In this document: piece by piece, positions 1 to 8,071 of the stretch
How the letters are laid out: the number at the start of each line of letters is the position of its first letter
How positions within the stretch are numbered: the stretch's first letter is position 1
Assembly: GCA_001430745.1 (NCBI GenBank)
Contig: KQ481950.1
Span: forward strand, 796,740 to 808,188
Direction: 5' to 3'
From: Auxenochlorella pyrenoidosa
Lineage: Eukaryota > Chlorophyta > Trebouxiophyceae > Chlorellales > Chlorellaceae
DNA length: 11,449 nucleotides
Notes under the pieces: model-generated
What the model was told of the DNA's origin: nothing
The model's database searches: none
Seen by the model: only the letters and a program-made list of their open reading frames with translations
Program-made: the position numbers and the translations under genes

Positions 1-163
1 GGGTCCCGGCCGGGCACGCCTGCATTCAAAGATGCATGCAAATGTAAAGGGCAGCCCACCGGCTCGCTTGCATCCAGGAAAGCAAGAGCAAGTGTGGGCT
101 GGGTCCAAGCTGCTGCTGGGTCCATCCTGGCGCTCTCCTGGCCTGCGTGCTGCCCTGCCACAG
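1..163 (+). other. 3' part of a GAPDH intron
   Basis: No GAPDH coding motif can be read here. The segment ends in a pyrimidine-rich stretch and a CAG acceptor at 161-163, directly before the first recognisable exon. The upstream NAD(P)-binding exons expected for a family of about 335 residues must lie left of the window, so the intron is truncated by the window edge. The plus-strand open frame from 32 runs through the splice site and resembles nothing I know. Confidence 0.75.
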
Positions 164-2198
164 GAGCTGTATGACGCGGCCAACGACCACATCGTCACCG
201 CCGCCTCCTGCACCACCAACTGCCTGGTGAGCTGTTGGGGGCGCCTCCGCCTGCGCTGCAAGCCCGCTGGTGCGGCAGCGCTCTGCATGGCCGGTGAAGC
301 CCCTGGCTCCGCTGGCCCTCCCTGAGTGCGAGCACCACCGCCAGCACCAACACACAGTTAGGTGCATGCGCCCCTACCCCCCAGCCCCCTCTGCTGCGAG
401 GCCAGGCGGGCGCTATCGAGTGTGAAGACGTACACTGTTTGCGCACACACACACACCTCTTTCCCTGGGTGCAGGCGCCGGTGGTCAAGGTGATCCACGA
501 GAAGCTGGGCATCCGGCACGGCTGCATCACCACCGTGCACGACGTCACCAACACGCAGGTCTGGCTGGCCGGCCCTGGGAGGCGGGAACGGCGGCCTGGG
601 AGAGGAGCCGGGGTGGGGGTGGGGTTGGGGTGGGGTGGGGTGGGGGGTATGTATGGGAGCAGGGATGGACAGTGAGGCAGCGGGGCAGTGTCCGTGCTCA
701 CCGCAGGTTGTAGCGGCTGTGCTTGGCGGCAGCACGCCCGCCCCGCGCTGCACCCAGCCACCCCTGCCGCAGCTGACCCCCAGGACCTGGCCCCCCCGCC
801 CCTGCAGACGGTGGTGGATGCGCCCAACAGCAAGAAGTCGGACCTGCGGCGCGCGCGCTCCGCGCTGTGCAACCTGGCCCCCACCTCTACGGGCTCTGCC
901 ACTGCCATTGCCCTCATCTTCCCGGGTGGGCATGCTCGGGGGGCGCCTGGCGGGCGGGGAACCGCGTTGTGACGGTGACCCACTGTGCTTGCGTTGGCAC
1001 GTGCTTGCAAACTCGCATCTGCACCGAGCCAGCTGCTGCTCCAAGGGCGCAGGCCCCTGGCTGCCACGCTCGCACATGCTGTCCTTGTTGCCTGTGCCCG
1101 GCGCACATTTCTCAAGCCGCGAACCCCCCGCGCCCGTTGCAGAGCTCAAGGGCAAGCTGAATGGGCTGGCCATCCGGGTGCCGCTGCTCAACGGCTCGCT
1201 CACCGACTGCGTGTTTGAGGTGCAGCGGGACACAAGCGTGGAGGAGGTGAATGCGCTGCTCAAGGTGAGCGTGGCAGCAGCGGTGGCGCGCACGCTGTGC
1301 CCGCGCCCAGCGCTCGAGCCACGAGTGGCTGTGTCGCTGCTGCGAGTGCAGGGCGTGCTGGTACCTGCTGTGCGCAGTTATGCGCTGTGGCGGGCAGCAT
1401 CCACAGCAGTTTGGGGATGCATGGCAACCGGGCAGCACAGCTTGATTGGTGCACGACACCAGCCCGCCGCATAACGGCCAGACAGAGGCCTGAATGAGCC
1501 TCCCCTCTGGGCACACTTGCAGGAGGCAGCTGACACCTACCTCAAGGGCATCCTGGGCTACGAGACGCGCCCCCTGGTGAGCCGCTTGCACCAGCCCTCG
1601 ACCCTGCGCTGCGCTGCCGCCTGCGGCACAACTTGCACAAAGGCTCCAATGCTGCGAACGGCCTGTTGCTGCATCCCCCAGACTGAGGAGGCAGGGGAGC
1701 ATGCTGGCATGCACGCGTGCAGTTGGCAACGCCTTGCCCAGCGCCTTCCATCCGCGCCGCCGGCCCCCGCCACACCCCACCCACAACCACACTCACACCC
1801 AACCCCTCTCCCCCGAGAAGGTGTCCACCGATTACACCAACGAGCGGCGCAGCGGCGTGGTTGACGCGCTCTCGACGCAAGTCATCGACGGCAGCATGGT
1901 CAAGATCTACGCATGGTGGGTGATGTCACCAGCCGCGCGCATGCCCGGCGCCGGCATGGCAGAATCTCCCCACTGCAGAGCTTGCCGGGCTTGCGGCAGG
2001 CAGGTGGCGAGTTATCCCGGCCTCCTGAGGTGTGGGGTCTGGCACAGCGCGGAGCTGTGCATGCAGGGTGCCCCGAGCTGTACCCAGGCGTCTCTGAACC
2101 CATCCTGCCTGGCCCTCCACTGTGCCAGGTACGACAATGAGATGGGCTACTCGTGCCGCTACGTCGATGTCGCGGCCATGGTGGCACGTTCGATGTGA
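164..2198 (+). CDS. Glyceraldehyde-3-phosphate dehydrogenase, C-terminal part, ArsJ-associated-like subtype (5' partial)
   Basis: Seven exons are visible: 164-226, 475-558, 808-925, 1143-1264, 1523-1576, 1821-1915 and 2129-2198. Together they give 201 codons plus TGA in one consistent phase. Seen: the catalytic Cys in SCTTNC (codon 209-211), the catalytic His in VHDVTNTQ (538-540), the phosphate-binding PTSTG, the Arg in [11 protein letters not shown], and the C-terminal YDNEMGY block, where most GAPDHs have Trp instead of Met. The enzyme interconverts glyceraldehyde-3-phosphate and 1,3-bisphosphoglycerate. From family knowledge, HDVTNTQ, TGSATAI and LTDCVFEV fit the subgroup found beside arsJ in bacteria, which can form 1-arseno-3-phosphoglycerate for export. 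Plastid GapA/B has HSYTGDQ and cytosolic GapC has HAITATQ. Membership of this subgroup, and any arsenic role, is inferred. The coenzyme-binding half is outside the window, so NAD/NADP preference and targeting cannot be judged. There is no frameshift or internal stop. It converges with the KH-WW gene. Confidence 0.93.
444..456. repeat. (CA)6 microsatellite in a GAPDH intron
   Basis: A short run of CA dinucleotides lies 18 nt before the acceptor of the second visible exon, within the pre-acceptor tract. On the opposite strand it reads as TG repeats. Confidence 0.8.
610..647 (+). repeat. G-rich (GGGGT)n tract in a GAPDH intron, possible G-quadruplex
   Basis: Seven runs of four to six G are separated by single T or TT loops, on the sense strand inside the intron 559-807. 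The pattern satisfies the usual four-tract G-quadruplex rule several times over. Folding in DNA or pre-mRNA is inferred from the pattern alone. Confidence 0.7.
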
Positions 2199-2223
2199 CC
2201 TGCCCGAAGCACACAGGCGCGCC

Positions 2224-2261
2224 GCCTGCGCGCCAAGCCAGCGCCTGCGCGCCAAGCCAGC
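2224..2261 (+). repeat. 19-nt tandem duplication in the GAPDH 3' UTR
   Basis: The unit GCCTGCGCGCCAAGCCAGC occurs twice, exactly and head to tail, starting 26 nt after the GAPDH stop codon. It lies outside the coding frame. It looks like a simple local duplication. Confidence 0.9.
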
Positions 2262-2453
2262 GCCGCTTGATGGCGCCGCTCGGCGCGCGTCGTTGCAAGT
2301 CTAGGGCCAGCATGCGCCGTTCACCACGACCATCAAGCAGTGCCTGGTCGGGTCCTTTGTGCAGCTGCATGCCAGGCAGAGGCATGCTGGATCCCTGGCT
2401 GAGATCAATGTCACAGAACCTCGATGCTTCCCTGTGGCAGTGCATGACCTGTG

Positions 2454-2458
2454 TGTAA
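2454..2458 (+). terminator. Polyadenylation signal TGTAA of the GAPDH gene
   Basis: TGTAA, the canonical green-algal (chlorophyte) polyadenylation signal, lies 256 nt downstream of the GAPDH stop in a short UGUGUGUAA context. Cleavage would be expected some 10-20 nt further on. The motif is seen; its use is inferred. A further plus-strand TGTAA occurs at 2710-2714. Confidence 0.6.
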
Positions 2459-2527
2459 TGGCTCTATCTGTGAGACTGCAAGCCTGGCTTGATGTCCTCT
2501 TCCCGGCCGCACAGCGGTAGCTGAAGT

Positions 2528-2532
2528 TTACA
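2528..2532 (-). terminator. Candidate polyadenylation signal TGTAA of the KH-WW gene (distal)
   Basis: TTACA on the plus strand reads TGTAA on the minus strand, about 880 nt beyond the KH-WW stop codon. It would bring the two convergent transcripts within about 70 nt of each other. A second copy at 2738-2742 is an equally good candidate, and a third TGTAA overlaps the stop codon itself and is unlikely to be used. Confidence 0.35.
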
Positions 2533-2737
2533 TGGGGGACACTGGGAAAGAGGAGGGCAGGCACTGGCAGAGACCCACGGCAGCCACTTCTGCCAGCTGT
2601 GGAGCCGCCTAGCTCTGTTCTTCTGTGGCCATGCCCAGTTGACCTGGGCGCTGCAGCCAGCTGCAGCATGTGTCGACTGAGGCAGTCACGCATGCTCAGC
2701 AGAGGGCCGTGTAAACAGTTGCAAACATGGTGTGACA

Positions 2738-2742
2738 TTACA
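2738..2742 (-). terminator. Candidate polyadenylation signal TGTAA of the KH-WW gene (proximal)
   Basis: TTACA on the plus strand reads TGTAA on the minus strand, about 670 nt after the KH-WW stop codon. It competes with the distal copy at 2528-2532, and sequence alone cannot decide between them. Confidence 0.35.
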
Positions 2743-3328
2743 GGCAGCGCCAGCAAGCGGGAGCGGCGAGGCAACACTATGCCGAGCGGAGGACAGGCCA
2801 GGGCAGGCACTGGCAAAGCGAGATGGGAGGACAGTCGAGTAACCAGGGACAGGGCGTCTGCTTTACCTGGTGGCCTGCTTGTGCTTGGAGCACCGGGCAG
2901 GGCATGGGCCGCCGCTTCTGCTGAGCTGCGCACAGCGAGCAGAGTGATATGAGCAGGGTGGCAGGATAGGGCAGGCGCAAAACACTCCACGACAGCGTGA
3001 GAGGCAAGGCCAACAAGGAAGCAGGGCCAAAGCAGCATGTGTGGTGCGAGCAGGGCGGGGCGCAAAAGCACGGATGGTGTGGAAGGAGGCAACGCCAACA
3101 GAACAGGGCGGGTCTTCACGCGTTGTTTGTCATAATCAGGCTGAGGCTGGCAGCTGCAGGCAGTTCACACACGCAAGCTGCAAAAGCGGCCCCCCAGTCC
3201 AGGCTGATCAGGCTGGCGCAACGCGGGGCTGGCGCCACAGCAACGGCCGCCTTGCGACGTGGCAGCGGCAGGCACAGCAGCCGCACGCAAGCATCGCATG
3301 CTGCCAGGCAGGCGATCGCCACATCGTT

Positions 3329-3348
3329 GCCAGCCAGCCAGCCAGCCA
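3329..3348. repeat. (GCCA)5 microsatellite
   Basis: Five perfect GCCA tetranucleotides lie about 70 nt downstream of the KH-WW stop codon, in its presumed 3' UTR. Confidence 0.9.
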
Positions 3349-3414
3349 AGCAGAGGCGTACAGGGCAGGCGGGGGGCACGGTGCCACAGGGAGGGCCGCT
3401 CAGAGGGCTGCTGC

Positions 3415-6400
3415 TTACATGCCGGGGGGCTTCTCCCACTGCATGGGGGCACATCGACATGACCCGTGCTCAGGGCAAATCGATACGCAGGCAACCAGGC
3501 AGCAGCCGCGGCCAACCTTAGTGCTGCCGCCTCCAGCAGCTGTGCCCAAGTGGGGGCCAGCAGCAGGGGCTCGTGGCCATCTCCCCACGCCCATGCGTTC
3601 TGTCAGCCTGCCAGCAGCTGGTCCAGGACATGTTTCAGTTGTTTGCTCGGGATCTGGCCACCCCACCCCCACCCACCACCCCCCCCACCCACCTGGGTGA
3701 CTCCCGTGGCGGGGTTGTAGTAGTAGGGGCGCCCCTGGTCGTCGTGCAGCTCCTGCCACTGCGACTGCGGCGCCGCAGCCGGCGCGCCTGAAGGTGGTGG
3801 GGCGGGCAGTGGACGCGGGTGTTAGAGCCGAGGGTGTGACCAACAGCAGTGGTTCACGCCAGCTCAGCTGCCTGGGATGAGCGGGCGCCGTGCTCGACAG
3901 CCGGGGCCGGCAGCAGCACGCGAGGACGCACCGTAGCCGGGCGCGCCGCCAAAGCCGCCAGGCGCGCCGTAGCCGGGCGCGGCTGCTGCATAAGGGTCCC
4001 CGCCGCCGTAGCCGGGCGCGCCGCCATAGGGCGCTGCAACGGGGGGCAGGGAAGCGGGTGAGGCGTGGCTGGCTCAGCGGAATCCGTATCAAGCCCTTCG
4101 AATAGAAGGCCTCTATGAGGCTATGCCTCAAAGATATCCCAAAAAGCCCTCACCAGGAGCACCGCCGTACGGCGGGAAGCCACCATAAGGGGGGAAGCCG
4201 CCGTAGGGAGCACCAAAGGGCGCGCCAAAGGGCGGGGCGCCAAAGCCGCCGGGCGCACCAAAGGGCGGGCCGCCGAAGGGCGGGCCGCCAAAGCCGCCGG
4301 GCCCTGCACACACAAGGGTCGCAGGTGAGGCGAGTCGGCAGGAGAGCGGGGAGGACATGCGCAGGCTGCTCCGCACGCAGCCAGTGCAGATGGCAAGCCT
4401 GGGCGCGGCCCGGCGGGGCAGGCAGGCCTGCTTGCAGCACGGCTGCACCAAGGGCTGCCAGCTCGGGCAGTCAGAGGGTGCTCACCGCCGTGGCCAAACG
4501 GATCGCCGCCCGCAATGATGTCCTCGATCATGCGCTTGGCCTGCACAGGAGGGGGATGGGCGGTGGTGAGGAGGTGTTGTGCGTGGGATGTGTGGGGTAG
4601 CAGCACCCTGCTACACCAGCTGCGCTGCAGTCGCGCAGTGCTCATGCCCAGGCAGCGGGACACGAGGCAGCGCCGGCGGGCTGCCGCCGTACCTGGTCGG
4701 CGCTCGACGGCTGGCCCGCCACGGTGACGCGGCAGGGGTCGCCGCCCTGGTCGATCTGGATGGTGGCGCCTGCAGCGTGGCAGGAGCAAGGCTAAAGCAA
4801 GACTGAGCAGGGGCTTGGCAACTGAGCAGGCCCTCGGGCCGGCTCCCTCGCTTCTCAGGCTTGCAGGGGGGAGGCAGGCAAGCTCGAGGCCTCGGCAGCA
4901 GTGCGAGCAGGCGGTTCGGGGGCCTGCACCCCTGCAGGGCTCTGCAGGTCAACACGGCCGGCTGGGCGCACACACCGGTGACCCGCTGCAGCTGCTTGAT
5001 CGTCTCGCCCTGCCGCCCAATGATGCGGCCCACGATGCCCTTGGGCGCGGTCATGACGTGCGTCTTGCCGATGCCTTGCTGCAGCAGGCAGCAAGGAACC
5101 GTGCACCGCGCATGTGTGGGCCAGGTGCAGGCACGCAAGGCAGCTCACGGCGTGCAGGGGCCGTGCCTGCCATGCCCACCCCAGGACGCCTGGCCGGCGC
5201 TGCTGAAAGTGCACTGCAACTGACGGGCGTTGCACAGGCATGAATTGCATCTTGAAAGAGCAGGACAGCAGACTCGCAGACACAAGGGGCAGCATACCGG
5301 AAACTCCCAGCCCAGCCTGCCCGTGCGCCCCAGAGTGGGAACGTCCGCGGCGGCGAGACACCCACCTCTGCGCAGACGCGCTGGATGATGGCCTGAGCGG
5401 AGCCGGGCTCGCCATTGATCAGCTCCTTGACAATCATGACGGCGCGGCGGCACGCGTCGGGGCGGCCCTGCAGGGGGGTGGCAGGGGGGGGCGGCGGCAG
5501 CAGAAGCAGTGGGCGACCGAGGCCAGCGATGCAGTTCCCGCCACCAGCCACCACACACACCAACACAAACAACAAGGCAACTACCCAGCGGCGGGATCCG
5601 ACTGCAAAATGCCCATGTTGTAACTGCTGATGCCTCTGGCCTGCTGTCCCAGCATGCTGCAGCGCCGTGCCTGCTGCGGGGCCGCCTGGGCTGCTGCATC
5701 GCGCCCCCCACCCACCTGCACGATGATCTTGCGGGGCGCCCCCTCGGGGTAGTTCTGGTCCACGGTGATGTGCGCCTGCACACGAGCAGAGGGTTCGTCA
5801 GCCGAGGCAAGGAAAGCACCCGTCAGCCAAGCAGGGAGGCATGGTCGCTGGGGCCAACGCATGGTCTACCGGCTCGCCAACGCCGGCTGCAAGAAGCACA
5901 GCGATTTCGCGGGCCCTTGCCGGTGTCCGGTGCCGGCAGACTGCCCGCCCCGCCGGTTGTTTCCCAGGGCGTTGGCATTGCCCTGCTGGTGCCACTGTGG
6001 GCGGGGCTGACCGCCTCCAGCCCGGCCGGGCGCCACCCCCACCTGGCTGGCCGACTGCAGCGCGCGGATGGTCTCGCCGCCGCGGCCGATGATGCGGCCC
6101 ACGATGCCGGCGGGGCAGTCGAGCTCCTCCTTGCTCTCCTCGTCCATTAGGATGCTGTTGATCTCCGCCTTGCACTTGGCCACCGCCTCACTGCGGGCCA
6201 AAAACATAAAGAATGAAAAAATAATGTTAAAGAATGCAGGCGGGGAGGGGGCGCGGGAGGCATCCCGGTCAGGGCCAGCCGTGAGGAGCCCAGGAAGGTG
6301 CACTCCACGTCCGCGGCCGCCGCACACTTCCGCACAGCGCAAGTGCACCATGCGCCGCCAGCGGGAGCAGGTGCTCTGAGCCGCCCAGCAGGGCTGGCCC

Positions 6401-7642
6401 TGCCTCGACCACCTTGCCTCAGCACAGCCAGCTGCCTCTGCAGCTACCTCCACCAGGTGCAGCCTCAGGGCCCCTCACATGCGCATGCATGTCTCAGCCA
6501 GGCATGCTAGCATCCCCTGACAGCCCACGGCAGAGCCAAGCACCCAGCCCGGGGCCCCAGCCGCCGACTCACGCAGACATGCCGGTGATCGTGACCCGCT
6601 TGGTGTCGCCCTCGCTGGCATGGTCAACCTGCCCAGGCGGGGAGGGCAGACAGGCACAGGCCGGGAGCGGGGTGAGCAGCACTGAGAGCGGCAGGGCAGG
6701 CACCCGGGCGCCAGTCCACGCAGCCCATTTCATGCGGCGGGCCTGTCGCTAGACACTCCATTGAGGCGCCAGCGGCAGCGTGGCATGCCCAGCCAGCGCG
6801 CAGCAGGCCCAAGGCGCCGCCGGGTGCAACAGAGGTTCCCACCTGGATGCGCGTGTCGGTGGACAGCTGCAGGTTGCGAATCGTCTCACCGGCCTTGCCA
6901 ATCAGCTTGCCCACCGCGCTGGCAGGGATGTCCAGCACCTCCATAGGGCCCTGTGGCAAGGCAAGCAGTGGCGGGCATGGGCGGCGGCAGCAGGGTTTGG
7001 GTTGTGGAGCGTTCACTGACGGTCCTGATGCCCCTCGGACCGCCCGCTGCGGCGGCGGCCCTAGCGGTGGGGCCCTTGGCGCGGCCTCCAGGCGCCCGGC
7101 TGCTGCCCCACTGTCCTCTGCTCACCCCTGGCGAGGGGTCTGGGTTTGCAGCGCCCCCGTTTGCGCCGTCCAGCGCCCCCGCGGAGGCGCGCTTCTTGTC
7201 GGGGCCGCCCTCCTCGGCCTCCTCCTCGCGCGGTCGCTTGTTGTTCAGCTCTACGCCCGGCTCCGCCTGTACGGGCGAAGTCGGAGCATAAATTGAGGCC
7301 TTCTACGCGGTGATAGCTTACTGCCAGGCGGGCAGGTTCGGCGTGGGGGGCAGGGGGCTGCCATCAGTCCTTCCGCGCACTCACGCCAGAGTGCTGGGCC
7401 ATCAGCTTGGCTGCCACAGCCGCAGCGGCTGCAGCAGCCTGCGCAGGGTCCACGGGGGCCTCCCCGCTGCCTGCCGCTGCTGCCGGCTGCTCCTCCGCCG
7501 CTGCAGGGGCATCCTGGGCAGCCTCATCAGCTGCTGGGGCCGGCGGCGGAGCCTCCTGCTGCTGCTCCGCAGCGGCATCACCGCCTGCAGGAGCGGGGGC
7601 CTCTGGCTGCTGCTCTGGCTGCTGGGGCTGTTCGTCGGCCAT
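3415..7642 (-). CDS. Three-KH plus WW RNA-binding protein, homologue of the CHLAMY1 C1 subunit
   Basis: Fourteen exons: 7642-7385, 7266-7126, 6950-6843, 6628-6573, 6190-6043, 5775-5716, 5467-5366, 5078-4976, 4769-4693, 4540-4486, 4303-4154, 4033-3932, 3787-3693 and 3438-3415. They join in phase into 492 residues. The start ATG has a strong context (CACCATGG). Residues 1-120 are acidic and Q/P/A-rich with a KRPREEE...DKKR NLS-like patch near 97-113. KH1 is at about 135-202 (GKAG 151-154), KH2 at about 208-281 (GRGG 223-226) and KH3 at about 297-361 (GRQG 312-315). A Gly/Pro/Phe/Tyr-rich linker spans about 370-454. The WW domain is at about 462-492, with Trp464, Tyr475-477, Trp486 and Pro489. 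All three GXXG loops are intact, so nucleic-acid binding is expected. Known: in Chlamydomonas, C1 with three KH domains and one WW pairs with the RRM protein C3, binds UG-repeats in mRNA 3' UTRs and influences circadian timing. Orthology here rests on domain order and length. A FUBP-type splicing regulator is the alternative. The symbol is by analogy. Confidence 0.92.
3661..3692 (-). repeat. G-rich tract at the start of KH-WW intron 13
   Basis: On the transcribed-sense (minus) strand, runs of 3, 8, 3, 5 and 4 G begin within three bases of the donor that splits the WW domain. This could form a G-quadruplex next to the 5' splice site. Only the base pattern is seen; folding is inferred. Confidence 0.65.
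4154..4303 (-). repeat. Degenerate Gly/Pro/Phe/Tyr coding repeats (exon 11)
   Basis: The whole exon consists of imperfect short units encoding GGPPFG, GAPGGFG, GAPPFG and GGFPPYG. It continues in exon 12 (3932-4033) as GAPGYGG-type units. The DNA is repetitive as well, with alternating CCGCC and AAGGGCG blocks on the plus strand. Such linkers are typically disordered and often mediate RNP assembly. The role is inferred. Confidence 0.8.
5541..5577 (-). promoter_or_regulatory. UG-rich stretch in KH-WW intron 6, possible self-binding site
   Basis: On the minus (sense) strand the intron 5715-5468 contains a run made almost only of U and G, including UUGUUGUUUGUGUUGG and GUGUGUGUGGUGG. C1/CHLAMY1 is known to prefer UG repeats, although the characterised sites are uninterrupted (UG)7 or longer in 3' UTRs. 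Binding by the gene's own product is a hypothesis. Confidence 0.3.
6201..6238 (-). other. AT-rich patch with direct repeats ahead of KH-WW exon 5
   Basis: This is the most AT-rich stretch of the window. On the sense strand it reads as a U-rich tract with two copies of CATTCTTTA (plus-strand TAAAGAATG at 6207-6215 and 6228-6236). It ends about ten bases before the CAG acceptor at 6191-6193. A branch point plus polypyrimidine tract is the simple reading; CTTTAAC is a possible branch site. The rest of this 382-nt intron (6191-6572) shows nothing recognisable. Confidence 0.5.
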
Positions 7643-8071
7643 GGTGCTGGCGTTTGGATGCGAGATGGGCGGGGAGCGGCCTTGATGGCAAATGCTGCCA
7701 GCCAGCTCGGATCCTCTTGCAGACTCAGATCTCGGGCTCCCGGCACCTTAATGCCGATCACCTTGCTCGAGTGGCCTGCTAGGTCTCCAGCACCCTGACG
7801 CAGCACCCTCGATCACACCTTTTAGGTGCCCTTGAATGTTGTCTGCTCGCCCTCTCGTCAACCCACCTGCCTCTGGCAGGCCTTGGCAACAGTTGCAAGC
7901 ATCCGGCAAGCCGCGAGGAGCCACTCTTGTCACGGTGCGCCTGCCGCTGGCGCCGGCGGCGTCAGCCTCCTGGGGCCTTCCTCCGCCGGCGCCACGAGCC
8001 CCAAACTTGCTGGCTGTAGCTCACTGCACCCAGGCTAGCGGACGTGTCACTTACCCAACGCGAATGTGCTC
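7643..8071. promoter_or_regulatory. Divergent promoter / 5' UTR region between the KH-WW gene and the unknown gene
   Basis: Only 429 bp separate the start codons of two genes transcribed away from each other, so both promoters and 5' leaders must share this space unless the leaders have upstream introns. I see no clear TATA box. The open frames crossing it (for example the minus-strand one at 7748-7933) have no recognisable motif. The exact start sites cannot be given. Confidence 0.55.

Larger units (their letters stand above)
2199..3414. other. Convergent 3' UTR / intergenic region between GAPDH and the KH-WW gene
   Basis: This 1.2-kb stretch separates the two stop codons of convergent genes. 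I find no exon with recognisable protein motifs. The left part holds a 19-nt tandem repeat and the GAPDH polyadenylation signal. From about 2520 to 3110 the plus strand is rich in purines, so the transcript strand of the right-hand gene would be pyrimidine-rich. Two TGTAA candidates on the minus strand (2528-2532 and 2738-2742) would give the KH-WW mRNA a 3' UTR of roughly 0.7 to 0.9 kb. A 272-codon minus-strand open frame (2301-3119) crosses this region but looks spurious. Confidence 0.6.

Noticed and set aside
444..456. (TG)6 on the minus strand as a CHLAMY1-type binding site
   Set aside because: The TG reading is antisense to the GAPDH transcript and is shorter than the characterised (UG)7 sites.
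195..1293. Two minus-strand open frames of about 306-311 codons opposite GAPDH
   Set aside because: They run across clear GAPDH exons and introns, are Pro/Arg/Ser-rich without motifs, and are the usual GC-rich shadow frames.
2301..3119. 272-codon minus-strand open frame in the convergent 3' region
   Set aside because: It has no recognisable domain and a Leu/Pro/Ser/Cys bias explained by the pyrimidine-rich strand. It falls in the expected 3' UTR of the KH-WW gene. Expression data could revive it.
3041..3700. 219-codon plus-strand open frame
   Set aside because: It lies antisense to the end of the KH-WW gene, covering exon 14, intron 13 and the 3' UTR, with a low-complexity Ala/Gln/Gly product.
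4103..7305. The 11-mer TAGAAGGCCTC at 4103-4113 recurs as its reverse complement at 7295-7305, both in introns of the KH-WW gene
   Set aside because: It is short and contains a palindromic core, so a chance match is plausible. A small GCCTC/GAGGC hairpin next to the first copy is also too short to interpret.
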